This document shows positions 16,351 through 24,780 of a stretch of DNA of 64,000 nucleotides, one piece after another. The position numbers and the translations under genes were made by a program. The stretch is taken from positions 124,001 through 188,000 of IMG/VR virus record IMGVR_UViG_3300033571_009404; one strand, 5' to 3'. The notes beneath the pieces are model-generated. The model worked only from the letters and a program-made list of their open reading frames with translations. It searched no databases and was not told the origin of the DNA. How positions within the stretch are numbered: the first letter of the stretch is position 1; each line of letters starts with the position of its first letter. Source of the stretch: a virus.

Positions 16351-18744
16351 ATGGCCAGTGAACATAAAGAACCAGAGTTTATCGTATCGCTGCGTAAACT
16401 GGGTGAAACCATGGGTACCATGCAGCGTCAGATCAATGAAGCACTGACGTTGTTTCAGCAATATGCCGACAACATCAATACCCCTGCTGAAGAGAAGCTG
16501 ATGCCGACTCTGGCATGTGATATCATCGACTCTTCACTACCTGTGAAGAAACCCACCGAATACACTCAGGAACAACTGGATGAGCGTAACCGTATCACCA
16601 GTGAACCGACTGTGACTGTTCCTCTGGCTGGTTACAACGAGGAGATCCTTGCTAAAGGACGTCCGACGGTTGCTGAACAACCCGGTGTGAATCAAAAGCA
16701 ACTTTACAAAGCTGCACGTGGGTATATTCCCAGTGACGCAGCTGCCAATCCGATTCCGGAATACAAGCCACAGAACGATCCTCTGAAGAAGGGTGATCCG
16801 AATGCACTGCCGGAGTCTCTGCACAATCGCCTGATGGTGCCTCTGGGTACATTCCTGAATCGCTTCGTAAGGGGTGAGAATGCCAATTCAGTGATGTTGC
16901 GGATGGATAAGTTCCATGCTGCTGAGTTTCTGACATTCATACAGAAGATCAATGAATGGGTCGGTGGTCATAGCCTGTACGCTAAGAATGGGGTTGACAA
17001 CATTCCGATCTTGGCACGGAGTTATATCGACATTGGTAAGTTGCTGTACATCCTGACCTCGTCTGCCGATAGTCTTTCGCGCACCATTAACGCCAGTCGT
17101 CCTCAACTGCCGCCCAATATCAATGAAGGTATTGTGGCATACATTGTCGGCCGTGCTTGGCTGCAAGGTGGTAGTATCAATTATCCGGACAATGCACCAG
17201 CTGAATTCCGGATCGCTGCTGAAGCAACTGAGAACATCCTGCTTAAGTCCGAGACGGTCGGTAGCACGTTCACAGAAATGGTCAAGGATGGTCACGGATG
17301 GCTGTCGAGAGTTGTTCGCAATTTCTTCGGTCCTCGTTATGCGCGTGAGTTCAACCTCATGCTCAATAAGCCATGGGAACACATCCATGAGATCCATCTG
17401 GTGATGGAGTCAGTTTCTTGGTTGTATGTTTTGTCTGATTTCTACATCAAACAAATCTACAGCGAGAAGAAGGTGACTGATCGCGCCAATCTGGAAGAAC
17501 GGATCGAGAGGGTTTATCTTTCTCTGATCGAGAAGTTCCCCAATATCCGACGCGACATCTTTGTACCTGAAGCGCACGGTGTATCACCCACAGCCGATAT
17601 CGATCACCCCCATGTAGCTCAGTTCTATCAACAAGCGAGTGAATTCGTGAAGATCATTCAGCGTATTAATACTGAATTGAAATACCACGATGACGCAAGG
17701 TTGGTACATAACCTGACTAAGTGGATCACCCTCATCTTGCTGGGTCAACTCGCTCCTCGCATCAGTGGCGTTCGGCAAACTGCACTCGATACTGCATGGC
17801 GTCAACTGCAGAATCTGGCGCACGTCAATGACGCACTGCGTCAAGAGATCTTCAAGTACATTGTAGCTCAAGAAGGACACGGTGAACTGTCCTTGATGTC
17901 TCAAATGCTGCAATATCTGTTCAAGCCTTCAGACTCAATGAAGTATTTGGAGATGATGTCCCAGAACATGATTGAGATGGATACCATGGGTGATCTGGCT
18001 GAGGCTGCTGTCAACCTGGCTGATCTTTATACTTACACCATGGAGTATCGTGGGATCAATGAAGGTACCCGTGGTCCGATTGAAGAGTTGGGTGATGCAC
18101 CTGAACCAGAGAAGCTGGATTCTGCAGAAGTAGCAGAAGTCGTCACACCAGATCTCGGTAGTTCGGTAGTTGGAGATGATGCTGTTGACAAGGCGCTTGA
18201 CGTCCTGACAACGTTCCTGGGTAGTGGTAGGGGTGATGATTTCCGTAAGGCTATCGAAGCCCGTATCCAAGAACGTAAGGGTAAAGTTCAAAGTGCTGTT
18301 CAGCCTGCTGAACCAGTCGTGGAAAAAGAAGAGGCACCCAAGCCTATTTCGACATTCACTAATCCTCTCTATGACATCACTCGTCCTGACATCCTGAAAG
18401 AATTGTCTCTGACCTTCTCGGGTGAGATCTGCAACCAATACGTTGGTAAGGTTCGTCCTTCCAGTGTACGCAGTGGCTCGACCTTCCGTGTCCACAATGA
18501 AGATCTGATTACGCATTATCGTCAGATCAACAATGAATGGCCTGATGGGTTCTACAAGGATCAGGATACTGGCGACTATCAGTTCCTGTTGAAGTTGTCC
18601 GCAGATATCTACGTCATCATTCTGTTCCGTACTCAAGCTGAACTCGCCCAAGTTGTTCGGCTGAATGTCCAGAACAATGCAGTACCGTTCGATGAAGTCT
18701 ATATCACGCTGATGACCCAGCTGGCGATGATCTCTGGCCGTTAA
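16351..18744 (+). CDS. Large hypothetical protein, possibly virion-associated
   Basis: The 797-residue protein starts at ATG with AAAGGAAT upstream. It is mostly helical: a long domain (about 150-560) without membrane segments, a Glu/Pro/Val-rich linker (about 565-680), and a compact C-terminal domain (about 685-797) with many aromatic residues. No nucleotide-binding or nuclease motif is seen. It lies alone between terminators at 16296 and 18758. I do not recognise the family; size and layout fit a structural or injected protein, but this is inference. Confidence 0.45.
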   Translation: MASEHKEPEFIVSLRKLGETMGTMQRQINEALTLFQQYADNINTPAEEKLMPTLACDIIDSSLPVKKPTEYTQEQLDERNRITSEPTVTVPLAGYNEEILAKGRPTVAEQPGVNQKQLYKAARGYIPSDAAANPIPEYKPQNDPLKKGDPNALPESLHNRLMVPLGTFLNRFVRGENANSVMLRMDKFHAAEFLTFIQKINEWVGGHSLYAKNGVDNIPILARSYIDIGKLLYILTSSADSLSRTINASRPQLPPNINEGIVAYIVGRAWLQGGSINYPDNAPAEFRIAAEATENILLKSETVGSTFTEMVKDGHGWLSRVVRNFFGPRYAREFNLMLNKPWEHIHEIHLVMESVSWLYVLSDFYIKQIYSEKKVTDRANLEERIERVYLSLIEKFPNIRRDIFVPEAHGVSPTADIDHPHVAQFYQQASEFVKIIQRINTELKYHDDARLVHNLTKWITLILLGQLAPRISGVRQTALDTAWRQLQNLAHVNDALRQEIFKYIVAQEGHGELSLMSQMLQYLFKPSDSMKYLEMMSQNMIEMDTMGDLAEAAVNLADLYTYTMEYRGINEGTRGPIEELGDAPEPEKLDSAEVAEVVTPDLGSSVVGDDAVDKALDVLTTFLGSGRGDDFRKAIEARIQERKGKVQSAVQPAEPVVEKEEAPKPISTFTNPLYDITRPDILKELSLTFSGEICNQYVGKVRPSSVRSGSTFRVHNEDLITHYRQINNEWPDGFYKDQDTGDYQFLLKLSADIYVIILFRTQAELAQVVRLNVQNNAVPFDEVYITLMTQLAMISGR

Positions 18745-18757
18745 GTAGTAAAGTAAG

Positions 18758-18796
18758 GTCATAGACCCCACTGCCTAGGCAGTGGGGCTTTATGAC
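18758..18796. terminator. Bidirectional terminator, inverse copy of 5292-5330
   Basis: A perfect 22-base palindrome (18766-18787) lies inside outer arms GTCATA and TATGAC. All 39 bases are the exact reverse complement of 5292-5330. It lies between convergent genes ending at 18744 (+) and 18798 (-). Confidence 0.85.
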
Positions 18797-18797
18797 G

Positions 18798-19412
18798 TTA
18801 GCCTTTAGCTATCAATGCTGCTTCTAAGACATTGACCTTAGTCTGCAGAGCGTCTGCTCTTGCTTTCTCAGTCAAATACTTCGTTGTGTCAGTCGTGTTG
18901 TCAGTCACACGCGCTAGACGGGTGGCTTCGAAGTTAGCATGGTCTTCTTGAGAAACAGAAGTCGGAGTAGAAACGAATACTTCCTTAACCTGTGCTTCAA
19001 TACCAACCTTACTCATGACGAAGTCTTTGATCTGATCCATTAAGAGATCTAATGGCAGTGTGTCAGGAATGGCGCCTAAACGAACAGCGATCATCCCGAT
19101 GCGGTAAGGAACCCCACCTTGATCGGGATAACCCAACACGTAACTGTTGGGAATGTAAACCACATTACCAGACGCATCCTGAAGAGACAGAATGCATACG
19201 TTGTCATTTGTGTCAGTAACGTACTTAGCGTTGCTGATACCTTTGGGTTCGTAAATGTCTTGGAATGGATTCTGACCGCTAGCTACTAAGTCAGACAGAT
19301 ACCGAATAGCGATGAGCTTGTAACTTGCTCCTACTATCAGATCTACACTGAATTCGTTACTGACTTTAAAGACGCCTTCTACGCCTAATCCAGGTACTAC
19401 GTAGTTAGCCAT
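18798..19412 (-). CDS. Putative virion structural protein
   Basis: The 204-residue protein has AAGAGG before its ATG. The first 130 residues are beta-rich with Gly/Pro turns (VPGLGVEGVFKV, LGYPDQGGVPYRIGM). The last 65 are helical and may form a short coiled coil (EKARADALQTKVNVLEAALIAK), suggesting a trimer or dimer. It is cotranscribed with the upstream 441-residue gene, 10 bases away. The family is not recognised; a tail or baseplate role is plausible. Confidence 0.45.
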   Translation of the reverse strand: MANYVVPGLGVEGVFKVSNEFSVDLIVGASYKLIAIRYLSDLVASGQNPFQDIYEPKGISNAKYVTDTNDNVCILSLQDASGNVVYIPNSYVLGYPDQGGVPYRIGMIAVRLGAIPDTLPLDLLMDQIKDFVMSKVGIEAQVKEVFVSTPTSVSQEDHANFEATRLARVTDNTTDTTKYLTEKARADALQTKVNVLEAALIAKG

Positions 19413-19422
19413 GTCTTACCTC

Positions 19423-20748
19423 TTACGATGTGAAGTTAGACTTAGCTGCCACCAGATACTGGATGTTATCAACAGACAGTACCACAAACAGCAGGTTATT
19501 ACGAATGACTTTGGAGTAACCCGTCGTCGGAGAATCATAGATCCCCATCCATTCTGCGTCCAGCACCATCTGCATTAACTTCAATGCAAAGTTCTGGGTC
19601 GGCTGACTCATACGAGCAAAGTCAGGCGAAGTCGAAGAGACGTTAATCAGATCAGGATAGTAGTCCCGTAACTCGAACTTGTTATCCTTATTCTCCGTGC
19701 CGCCTACGGTCAGAATATGCATGGATTTATAGGGGAAACCCATGGCATACCCGTGCTCATTAATATGAGCCTGATCGGAGACGTTCGTTGCATAGGTCTT
19801 AAGAACCTGCAACGATTCGGACAGGGGAGCTTGCGGATCGTGAACACCGGTCTGCGATGCGCGATCTTCGATCGAGTACAAGTCCCAGCGAGGCACCAGA
19901 ATGAATTCAGTGCGACGGAAAAGGTCAGGAAGAATCTTGACCCATTCGTCACGCGTATGCGTACTGTGTGCCAGTACCCAATTCACCAACGCATCCTTGA
20001 TGGAGTCGATGTTGTTACCTGCGTTACCATAGATCAAAACGCACCACAGACTCGGTACAACGTTCTGTGCGTTCTGTTGATCGTGGTAGTCGAAGGAGTC
20101 GATACGGATGACTGTTTCAGGTACACCGTTCTTGGCCAGTTGTGCTTTGGTAATCACTTCAGGTACAGTGATCGATTCCAGAGCAAGCTTGACTTCTTGA
20201 CCAGTACGGAAGAAGTAATCGACGTCGTCGAAAGGCGGCACTACGAGAATCTCGTATTCGTCATAGTGCGTCTGGAAGTTCGAGTCGACGAACCAGAACT
20301 TGAACAGATTATCATCACGTGTAGTACCGTCATCTTTGAAGACGATCTTAGACTTCCAGGAGACCCATTCAGGCATCCAGATATTGCCATCTTGAACAAT
20401 GGCACCACAACGGAAGTCTTCGGCTTCAGCGTCATACGTGGTGATGAGTTTTTGCAACAGTTCATCTGCGAAAACTTGACCACCGTGATTGATGGTGTTA
20501 TCATAGATGAATTTGGTGATCTTCAGAGCTTGGGTACGGTAGGACTCTTGTGCCTCCACCAGCGTGTCGTCTTTCTTGGACAACATCGAGATGATGGTAA
20601 TACGTGGGAATTGAGCGGCGTCTGAATACTCACCCACTTCACGACTGAAGGAGCGAGACAGATCCGAGATCTCACCCACAGTTGCAATCTGACCTGGGGT
20701 GTTCTTGATGAAGTCCGCGTGCGAACTGAATCCTTTAAATGCGTACAT
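19423..20748 (-). CDS. Putative virion structural protein
   Basis: The 441-residue protein starts at ATG with GGGAGAAAT upstream. It is a soluble alpha/beta protein, rich in Asp, Phe and Val, with no signal peptide or catalytic motif. The N-terminal 70 residues are Ser/Thr/Arg-rich; the centre has an acidic aromatic stretch (VVPPFDDVDYFF, about residue 175). It is first in a two-gene minus-strand unit. Structural role inferred from composition and company. Confidence 0.45.
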   Translation of the reverse strand: MYAFKGFSSHADFIKNTPGQIATVGEISDLSRSFSREVGEYSDAAQFPRITIISMLSKKDDTLVEAQESYRTQALKITKFIYDNTINHGGQVFADELLQKLITTYDAEAEDFRCGAIVQDGNIWMPEWVSWKSKIVFKDDGTTRDDNLFKFWFVDSNFQTHYDEYEILVVPPFDDVDYFFRTGQEVKLALESITVPEVITKAQLAKNGVPETVIRIDSFDYHDQQNAQNVVPSLWCVLIYGNAGNNIDSIKDALVNWVLAHSTHTRDEWVKILPDLFRRTEFILVPRWDLYSIEDRASQTGVHDPQAPLSESLQVLKTYATNVSDQAHINEHGYAMGFPYKSMHILTVGGTENKDNKFELRDYYPDLINVSSTSPDFARMSQPTQNFALKLMQMVLDAEWMGIYDSPTTGYSKVIRNNLLFVVLSVDNIQYLVAAKSNFTS

Positions 20749-20850
20749 CTATTTCTCCCAGATGTTGGAAGGGTGTTAATAAGAACTGCTTGAGTATTTG
20801 TCAAGCCGCTGGTAAACTATAGGCATAAAATAACGCTAGAGGTGCGAGTG
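20749..20850. promoter_or_regulatory. Divergent intergenic region with a possible sigma-70-like promoter (+)
   Basis: On the plus strand TTGAGT (20790-20795) and TAAACT (20813-20818) are 17 bases apart, a moderate match to the bacterial -35/-10 pair, and would drive the membrane protein/lipoprotein pair. The opposite strand must also carry a promoter for 20748; none is clear. Confidence 0.35.
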
Positions 20851-21237
20851 ATGAGCATTGTTGCAATTTTCAAGACCTTGAGATGGATGTTTGACTTGTT
20901 CAAGCACATCTTCTTAGGTAACAAGTCGTTTTCGTATTACATGCGTGCTCGCCGTAAAGCCACATTGATGTTTATGCTTTTAATTGCCATGTCTTCACTG
21001 GTCTTAGGGCTGTCTGTTCAGAATGCTGAACTGCGCGCTAAAACTAAGGAGGCTGGCAAGCAACTGAATGAATGTGCACCTAACCGTGAGTGCGATAACA
21101 AACCACCACTGAAGAGTGGGGAGGTCAACACTGCACCTCCTCCCAAGAGAGACTCGTATGATTCGAGTGAACATTCGCGTTTTATGAATGAATACTTCGA
21201 TGAAATCGAAAAGAACGAATCTAAAGGAAGAAAGTAA
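20851..21237 (+). CDS. Inner-membrane protein, possible second i-spanin-like gene
   Basis: The 128-residue protein has a basic, amphipathic N-terminal segment, then a clear membrane helix (about residues 37-56, LMFMLLIAMSSLVLGL), then a polar region with two cysteines (ECAPNREC) and prolines (TAPPPK). The start at 20851 is chosen because AGAGG lies eight bases upstream; a GTG nine bases earlier overlaps that site. The next gene, five bases on, encodes a lipoprotein. This inner-membrane plus lipoprotein order repeats the layout at 2189-2997. The outer-facing part is short for a spanin, so another envelope role is possible. Confidence 0.5.
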   Translation: MSIVAIFKTLRWMFDLFKHIFLGNKSFSYYMRARRKATLMFMLLIAMSSLVLGLSVQNAELRAKTKEAGKQLNECAPNRECDNKPPLKSGEVNTAPPPKRDSYDSSEHSRFMNEYFDEIEKNESKGRK

Positions 21238-21242
21238 TTGAC

Positions 21243-21719
21243 ATGAAGATGAATATCCATAGCTTCGCTAAAGTCATGTTTGTTTTGGTATTGAGCGGTT
21301 GTGCAATCAACAACACTTACTATCAGCAACAAGAACGTGATCCTAATCATTATCGCGCTGGGGATAAGTCTACCCGCGAACAGCAATCACGATCTACTCC
21401 TCCAGTAGGGGAGGTCAATCACGAAGTGAATAAGCCTCCTGTTGAAGAAAAACCCAAGACAACTAGACCGGTGCAAAAGCCTCAGACGGTTAAGTCCAGT
21501 TGTCCACCCTTCGTACTACCCAAGATACCGGAAGTACCACCACTTCCCAGAGACTCAGTTGAAGCCATTCGCACAAATACTGCAATGACGGATATTGAGC
21601 GACAAAAAGCTTTAGATGAAATCGAAAAGCAGCACATTATCGCTTTACGAGCTGATGCTAATAGCTTACGTAAAGACATTGCTGAAGCTTACGAGAAATA
21701 CAAGAAAGCTTGTCACTGA
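21243..21719 (+). CDS. Lipoprotein, possible second o-spanin-like gene
   Basis: The 158-residue protein has a signal sequence and lipobox LSGC with Cys20. The mature part is proline-rich (residues about 55-110: PPVGEV, KPPVEEK, LPKIPEVPPLP) and ends in a charged helix (about 115-156) that could form a coiled coil, with a final CH. It follows the membrane protein by five bases; AAGGAAG is 12 bases upstream of the ATG, rather far. Location and pairing suggest an outer-membrane partner for the upstream protein. It might instead be a superinfection-exclusion lipoprotein. Confidence 0.5.
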   Translation: MKMNIHSFAKVMFVLVLSGCAINNTYYQQQERDPNHYRAGDKSTREQQSRSTPPVGEVNHEVNKPPVEEKPKTTRPVQKPQTVKSSCPPFVLPKIPEVPPLPRDSVEAIRTNTAMTDIERQKALDEIEKQHIIALRADANSLRKDIAEAYEKYKKACH

Positions 21720-21724
21720 ATCTT

Positions 21725-21752
21725 TTTACACGACAGGCTCATCCTGTGTAAA
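21725..21752 (+). terminator. Weak terminator-like hairpin
   Basis: Arms TTTACAC and GTGTAAA with an inner AGG/CCT pairing and a bulge lie just after the lipoprotein gene. No long T run follows. Confidence 0.35.
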
Positions 21753-21772
21753 TCTAAAAGCTAGGAGCTAGT

Positions 21773-23281
21773 ATGGAACAAGGCATGGTCTGCTACTGCG
21801 ACGGTGGTTCTCGCAATGGCACCGCTAAAGGTGGAGCAGGTTGGGGAGGCTTTGGCATCCACGGTTATCTCTACAGGCTGGTAGAAGAAGTTAAGAAGGG
21901 TGCAGGGATGGCTGATTGGATCCCCTGCACTGATGGATACGTCACCAAGAAGGAATTTAAGGAAGGCACTAATAAGTTCACTGAAGTCGAAGTCGTCCAT
22001 TATATCGACGGCGTGGGCTCCTTCGGCATGGATGTTACTAACAACTATGCAGAACTTCAGGCCGCCATTAATGCTCTACGGCATGCACAGCAATACGTGC
22101 TCAAGTCTGTTCTGATCGTCTCTGATAGCCGTTACGTCATTGACGGGATGAATGAGTACGTGGACAACTGGGCGTCTTATGGTTGGAAGAAACGCAATGG
22201 CGGTGAAATCGCCAATCTTGATGTATGGCAAGAGTTAGCCGCGCTACGAGACAACCTTGTCAACAATGGGGTCAAGATTGAATGGCGATGGGTCAAGGGG
22301 CACGATGAGGAGCGAGGGAATATCGGCAACACTATTGCTGATCGATATGCTACCATCGGAGTCATGTGTTCTAAGGGTGGTGAAGTACGTATCGAGATCG
22401 ATACTACAGCTGCTCAAGGTTATTGGAAGAACGATGTGGATAAGCATCCGCTTATCTGTCACCGTCGTATGTACTTCAACACGGCTAAGGATGGAAACAA
22501 GCCGGGCGAGTACTACATTGGTGAGCATGGTGCTGACGATGAAATCTTGGGCACTCGTAAGAGTGATGGCTGTTATGGTATCGTACGCTTGAAAGTACCT
22601 GAACCAGTCGTGGAAACCGTGCTGGACCATGCTGTAAGGTCCGCTGGAAGCCTTGACAATATTATGGCAGTGAGGTTAGATAACCTTTTCCGTGTGGATA
22701 CATATCAAGATATCCGCCGTCATGGACAGTTTGCTTTCATTCAGTCCAACAAGTACAACTTGTCGACGACGTGTATTGACGAGCAACCTCTCACCACAGA
22801 GTTCACTCGTCCGATGTTGGCCATGCGGGCCGTTGAGGCTATCGACGCTCTCGCTGACATTCTCAAGTTGTACCAAAGCCGTGATCCAAGTATTACCACC
22901 ACTGACATAACCGATGTCTTCTACACTACGGAAACCAAGGTGAAGAAGAAAGAGGAAGTGAAAGAAACGCTTTTGAAACCTGAGTTCGGCGTAGGCTATA
23001 CCGACGTAAAGGTAGAAGCTAATTTCAATGACGGAGTTAACGGACTGCGTCAGGCACCAGTTATTCTGGTATTGGGATTGGATTTACCTCATCGCAACTC
23101 TCTGAAGCAATTGGAATCGTATTCTCCCAAGGTGACGTTAGTTACATGGAGCGACGAAGTCAATACGTTCAGGTTTGCGACAGTGATCGAAGCGGGTGAC
23201 GACTTGGGTATTTACGTTGGTCAGTATAGCAACTTGCGTTTGATTGCACCTCCAGCTACACTGACTGAGTCAGCAACTTAA
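21773..23281 (+). CDS. Ribonuclease H with a long C-terminal extension
   Basis: The 502-residue protein begins with a type I RNase H domain (residues 1 to about 195): YCDGGSRNG with Asp10, NNYAELQAA with Glu94, SDSRYVIDG with Asp118, and the loop His177 plus Asp190 in KGHDEERGN and TIADRYA. All expected catalytic residues are present, so it should cut RNA in RNA-DNA hybrids, for example primers or R-loops. A glycine-rich insertion sits between the first and second acids. The remaining 300 residues match nothing I know and include a charged linker (about 385-400) and a final beta domain. AGGAG lies six bases before the ATG. Confidence 0.85.
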   Translation: MEQGMVCYCDGGSRNGTAKGGAGWGGFGIHGYLYRLVEEVKKGAGMADWIPCTDGYVTKKEFKEGTNKFTEVEVVHYIDGVGSFGMDVTNNYAELQAAINALRHAQQYVLKSVLIVSDSRYVIDGMNEYVDNWASYGWKKRNGGEIANLDVWQELAALRDNLVNNGVKIEWRWVKGHDEERGNIGNTIADRYATIGVMCSKGGEVRIEIDTTAAQGYWKNDVDKHPLICHRRMYFNTAKDGNKPGEYYIGEHGADDEILGTRKSDGCYGIVRLKVPEPVVETVLDHAVRSAGSLDNIMAVRLDNLFRVDTYQDIRRHGQFAFIQSNKYNLSTTCIDEQPLTTEFTRPMLAMRAVEAIDALADILKLYQSRDPSITTTDITDVFYTTETKVKKKEEVKETLLKPEFGVGYTDVKVEANFNDGVNGLRQAPVILVLGLDLPHRNSLKQLESYSPKVTLVTWSDEVNTFRFATVIEAGDDLGIYVGQYSNLRLIAPPATLTESAT

Positions 23282-23301
23282 CCCATCCCGGAGCTTAACC
23301 C

Positions 23302-23706
23302 ATGAACGCAATTCTACAGTTGTTCTCGGGTATGTTCGGCTTCTTCTTCAAGAGGTTGCCGCCACACACCCAGCGCGCGCTGTTCATGGCATCTTACGTG
23401 GTGCAAAGCTATCGTCGCAACCACGACGATGTCAAAGCAAAAGACGAAAAGGAGATCCTTAAGAAGTTGGATCGAATCTTCGACCTATGCAATGAAGGCA
23501 ATGTCAACGTGATGCAAATGCCCGATCTCGTTTCTAAAGTGATCGTGAAGGGTGTGGTGATCTATGATGTCAACAAGCCAGTCTCGTCTGACGAGGCAAC
23601 AGCCATGGCTCGTGATGTCACAGGTCAGGTACCCGAATGGCTTCGTTATGAAGGTATTGAGACCGACACGGCTCAGCTTTTACAACGCATGCCATCTGCG
23701 GCTTAA
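23302..23706 (+). CDS. Small hypothetical protein
   Basis: The 134-residue protein starts at ATG with CCCGGAG upstream. The first 18 residues are hydrophobic and aromatic (LQLFSGMFGFFFKRL), possibly a membrane-binding or amphipathic helix. The rest is soluble and helical with many Lys, Asp and Val. It follows the RNase H gene by 20 bases and ends before a bidirectional terminator, so the two are probably cotranscribed. Function unknown. Confidence 0.5.
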   Translation: MNAILQLFSGMFGFFFKRLPPHTQRALFMASYVVQSYRRNHDDVKAKDEKEILKKLDRIFDLCNEGNVNVMQMPDLVSKVIVKGVVIYDVNKPVSSDEATAMARDVTGQVPEWLRYEGIETDTAQLLQRMPSAA

Positions 23707-23725
23707 CCGCAGTAATTGATCTAAC

Positions 23726-23779
23726 GTCATAAATCCCTACCCCTCCCAGTGCATCGGGAAAGGGTAGGGGTCTTATGAC
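23726..23779. terminator. Bidirectional terminator, GTCATA/TATGAC class
   Basis: Outer arms GTCATA (23726-23731) and TATGAC (23774-23779) enclose a GC-rich stem CCCTACCC/GGGTAGGG with an inner TCCC/GGGA extension. It lies between convergent genes ending at 23706 and 23781. Confidence 0.8.
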
Positions 23780-23780
23780 C

Positions 23781-24632
23781 TTACGCGTCGAAACCAATCG
23801 ACTTGACTTGCTTGGTCAGATCGTCCATTGCCACAGTCAGGCAGTTGGAGATGGCCAGGCTACGGAAGTGCACCACCGAGTAGAACTCCAGTTCCTTAGC
23901 CACTTGATAAGCACCGTCAGCAATAGCGCTAATGACTTGGGGACTGATGTTGTCGTTGATGGAACCATCAGCTTTGGCTTTGGACTTCAGAACGTCCACC
24001 AGCGCCATCACAGAAGCAATCGACTTCTTGATCTTCTGACGATCGATACCGTTGATGATGTCCGAGACTTCTAACATCGTCTTCAGAACATCGAACCAGT
24101 CTTGCTGGCGTGCGATTGCGTCCCCATACGACAGCATGGGATTGTGTTTACCGTGATCGAAGTTTGCTTCCATCGCAGTAGCAACAGCCAGACGAGCCTT
24201 CTCTAACGAGTTATAGTACACCATCTCGTCTTTGGTCGACAACCACATCTCCGGCGTGTTGACCAGAATAGCAATGTACTTGCTATAGTACGCCAGTGCT
24301 TCATTGATCTTCTCTTTGGAATGCAGTGCGGCTTCTTTCAGAGAAGTCAAGGTTTGCAAGTAAGTGCCTTTCTGACCTTCAGGAACCGGCACAGAGAAGT
24401 CAGACAGGCGGGAATAGGAGATCTTACCCATCAGGTCTAAGAACTTGCGCTGATCGCGCGAGAAGACGATAGGTTCATCCGACGGTGCATTGGATGCAAA
24501 CGAGGAGAACAGCTGGGTAAAGATAGTCGGTACAAAAGCACGCATGGAGTCAGCCAAACCTTCGTTGGAGACTTTCATGTCGTTTTTCAGTTGCTTGCGG
24601 AAGAAATCAATGGTTTCCGATGGCTTGGTCAT
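23781..24632 (-). CDS. Hypothetical helical protein
   Basis: The 283-residue protein is nearly all helix, rich in Ala, Lys, Asp and Ser, with no signal peptide or known motif. I choose the ATG at 24632 because GAGAAGG lies seven bases upstream; an in-frame TTG at 24680 would lengthen it by 16 residues across that site. Its leader contains an inverted repeat and a good sigma-70-like promoter (24722-24750). A single gene with a host-type promoter in this phage group could be expressed early, but function is unknown. Confidence 0.5.
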   Translation of the reverse strand: MTKPSETIDFFRKQLKNDMKVSNEGLADSMRAFVPTIFTQLFSSFASNAPSDEPIVFSRDQRKFLDLMGKISYSRLSDFSVPVPEGQKGTYLQTLTSLKEAALHSKEKINEALAYYSKYIAILVNTPEMWLSTKDEMVYYNSLEKARLAVATAMEANFDHGKHNPMLSYGDAIARQQDWFDVLKTMLEVSDIINGIDRQKIKKSIASVMALVDVLKSKAKADGSINDNISPQVISAIADGAYQVAKELEFYSVVHFRSLAISNCLTVAMDDLTKQVKSIGFDA

Positions 24633-24664
24633 TTCAATACCTTCTCTTGGTATAGTAAGTAAAA

Positions 24665-24684
24665 CTTCTTGATAACTCAAGAAG
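24665..24684. repeat. Inverted repeat in the 5' leader of the gene at 23781-24632
   Basis: CTTCTTGA and TCAAGAAG face each other around TAAC. It lies between the sigma-70-like promoter and the start codon, so it may act as an operator or RNA hairpin. A role is inferred. Confidence 0.5.
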
Positions 24685-24721
24685 GCGTTAGAGTGGTGTA
24701 CATAAAAATAAACTGAGAATG

Positions 24722-24750
24722 TGTATAGTTTGATCCAACCGTTTTTTCAA
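24722..24750 (-). promoter_or_regulatory. Sigma-70-like promoter on the minus strand
   Basis: Reading on the minus strand, TTGAAA (24750-24745) and TATACA (24727-24722) are 17 bases apart, five of six and four of six matches to the bacterial consensus. It would start a transcript about 80-90 bases before the ATG at 24632. Confidence 0.6.
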
Positions 24751-24780
24751 CAACATCTACCATAAATGAGGCAGTAGACG

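Noticed and set aside
19717-20625. 302-codon plus-strand ORF opposite the gene at 19423-20748
   Set aside because: Antisense shadow without a ribosome site; the minus-strand gene has a good one and fits its operon.
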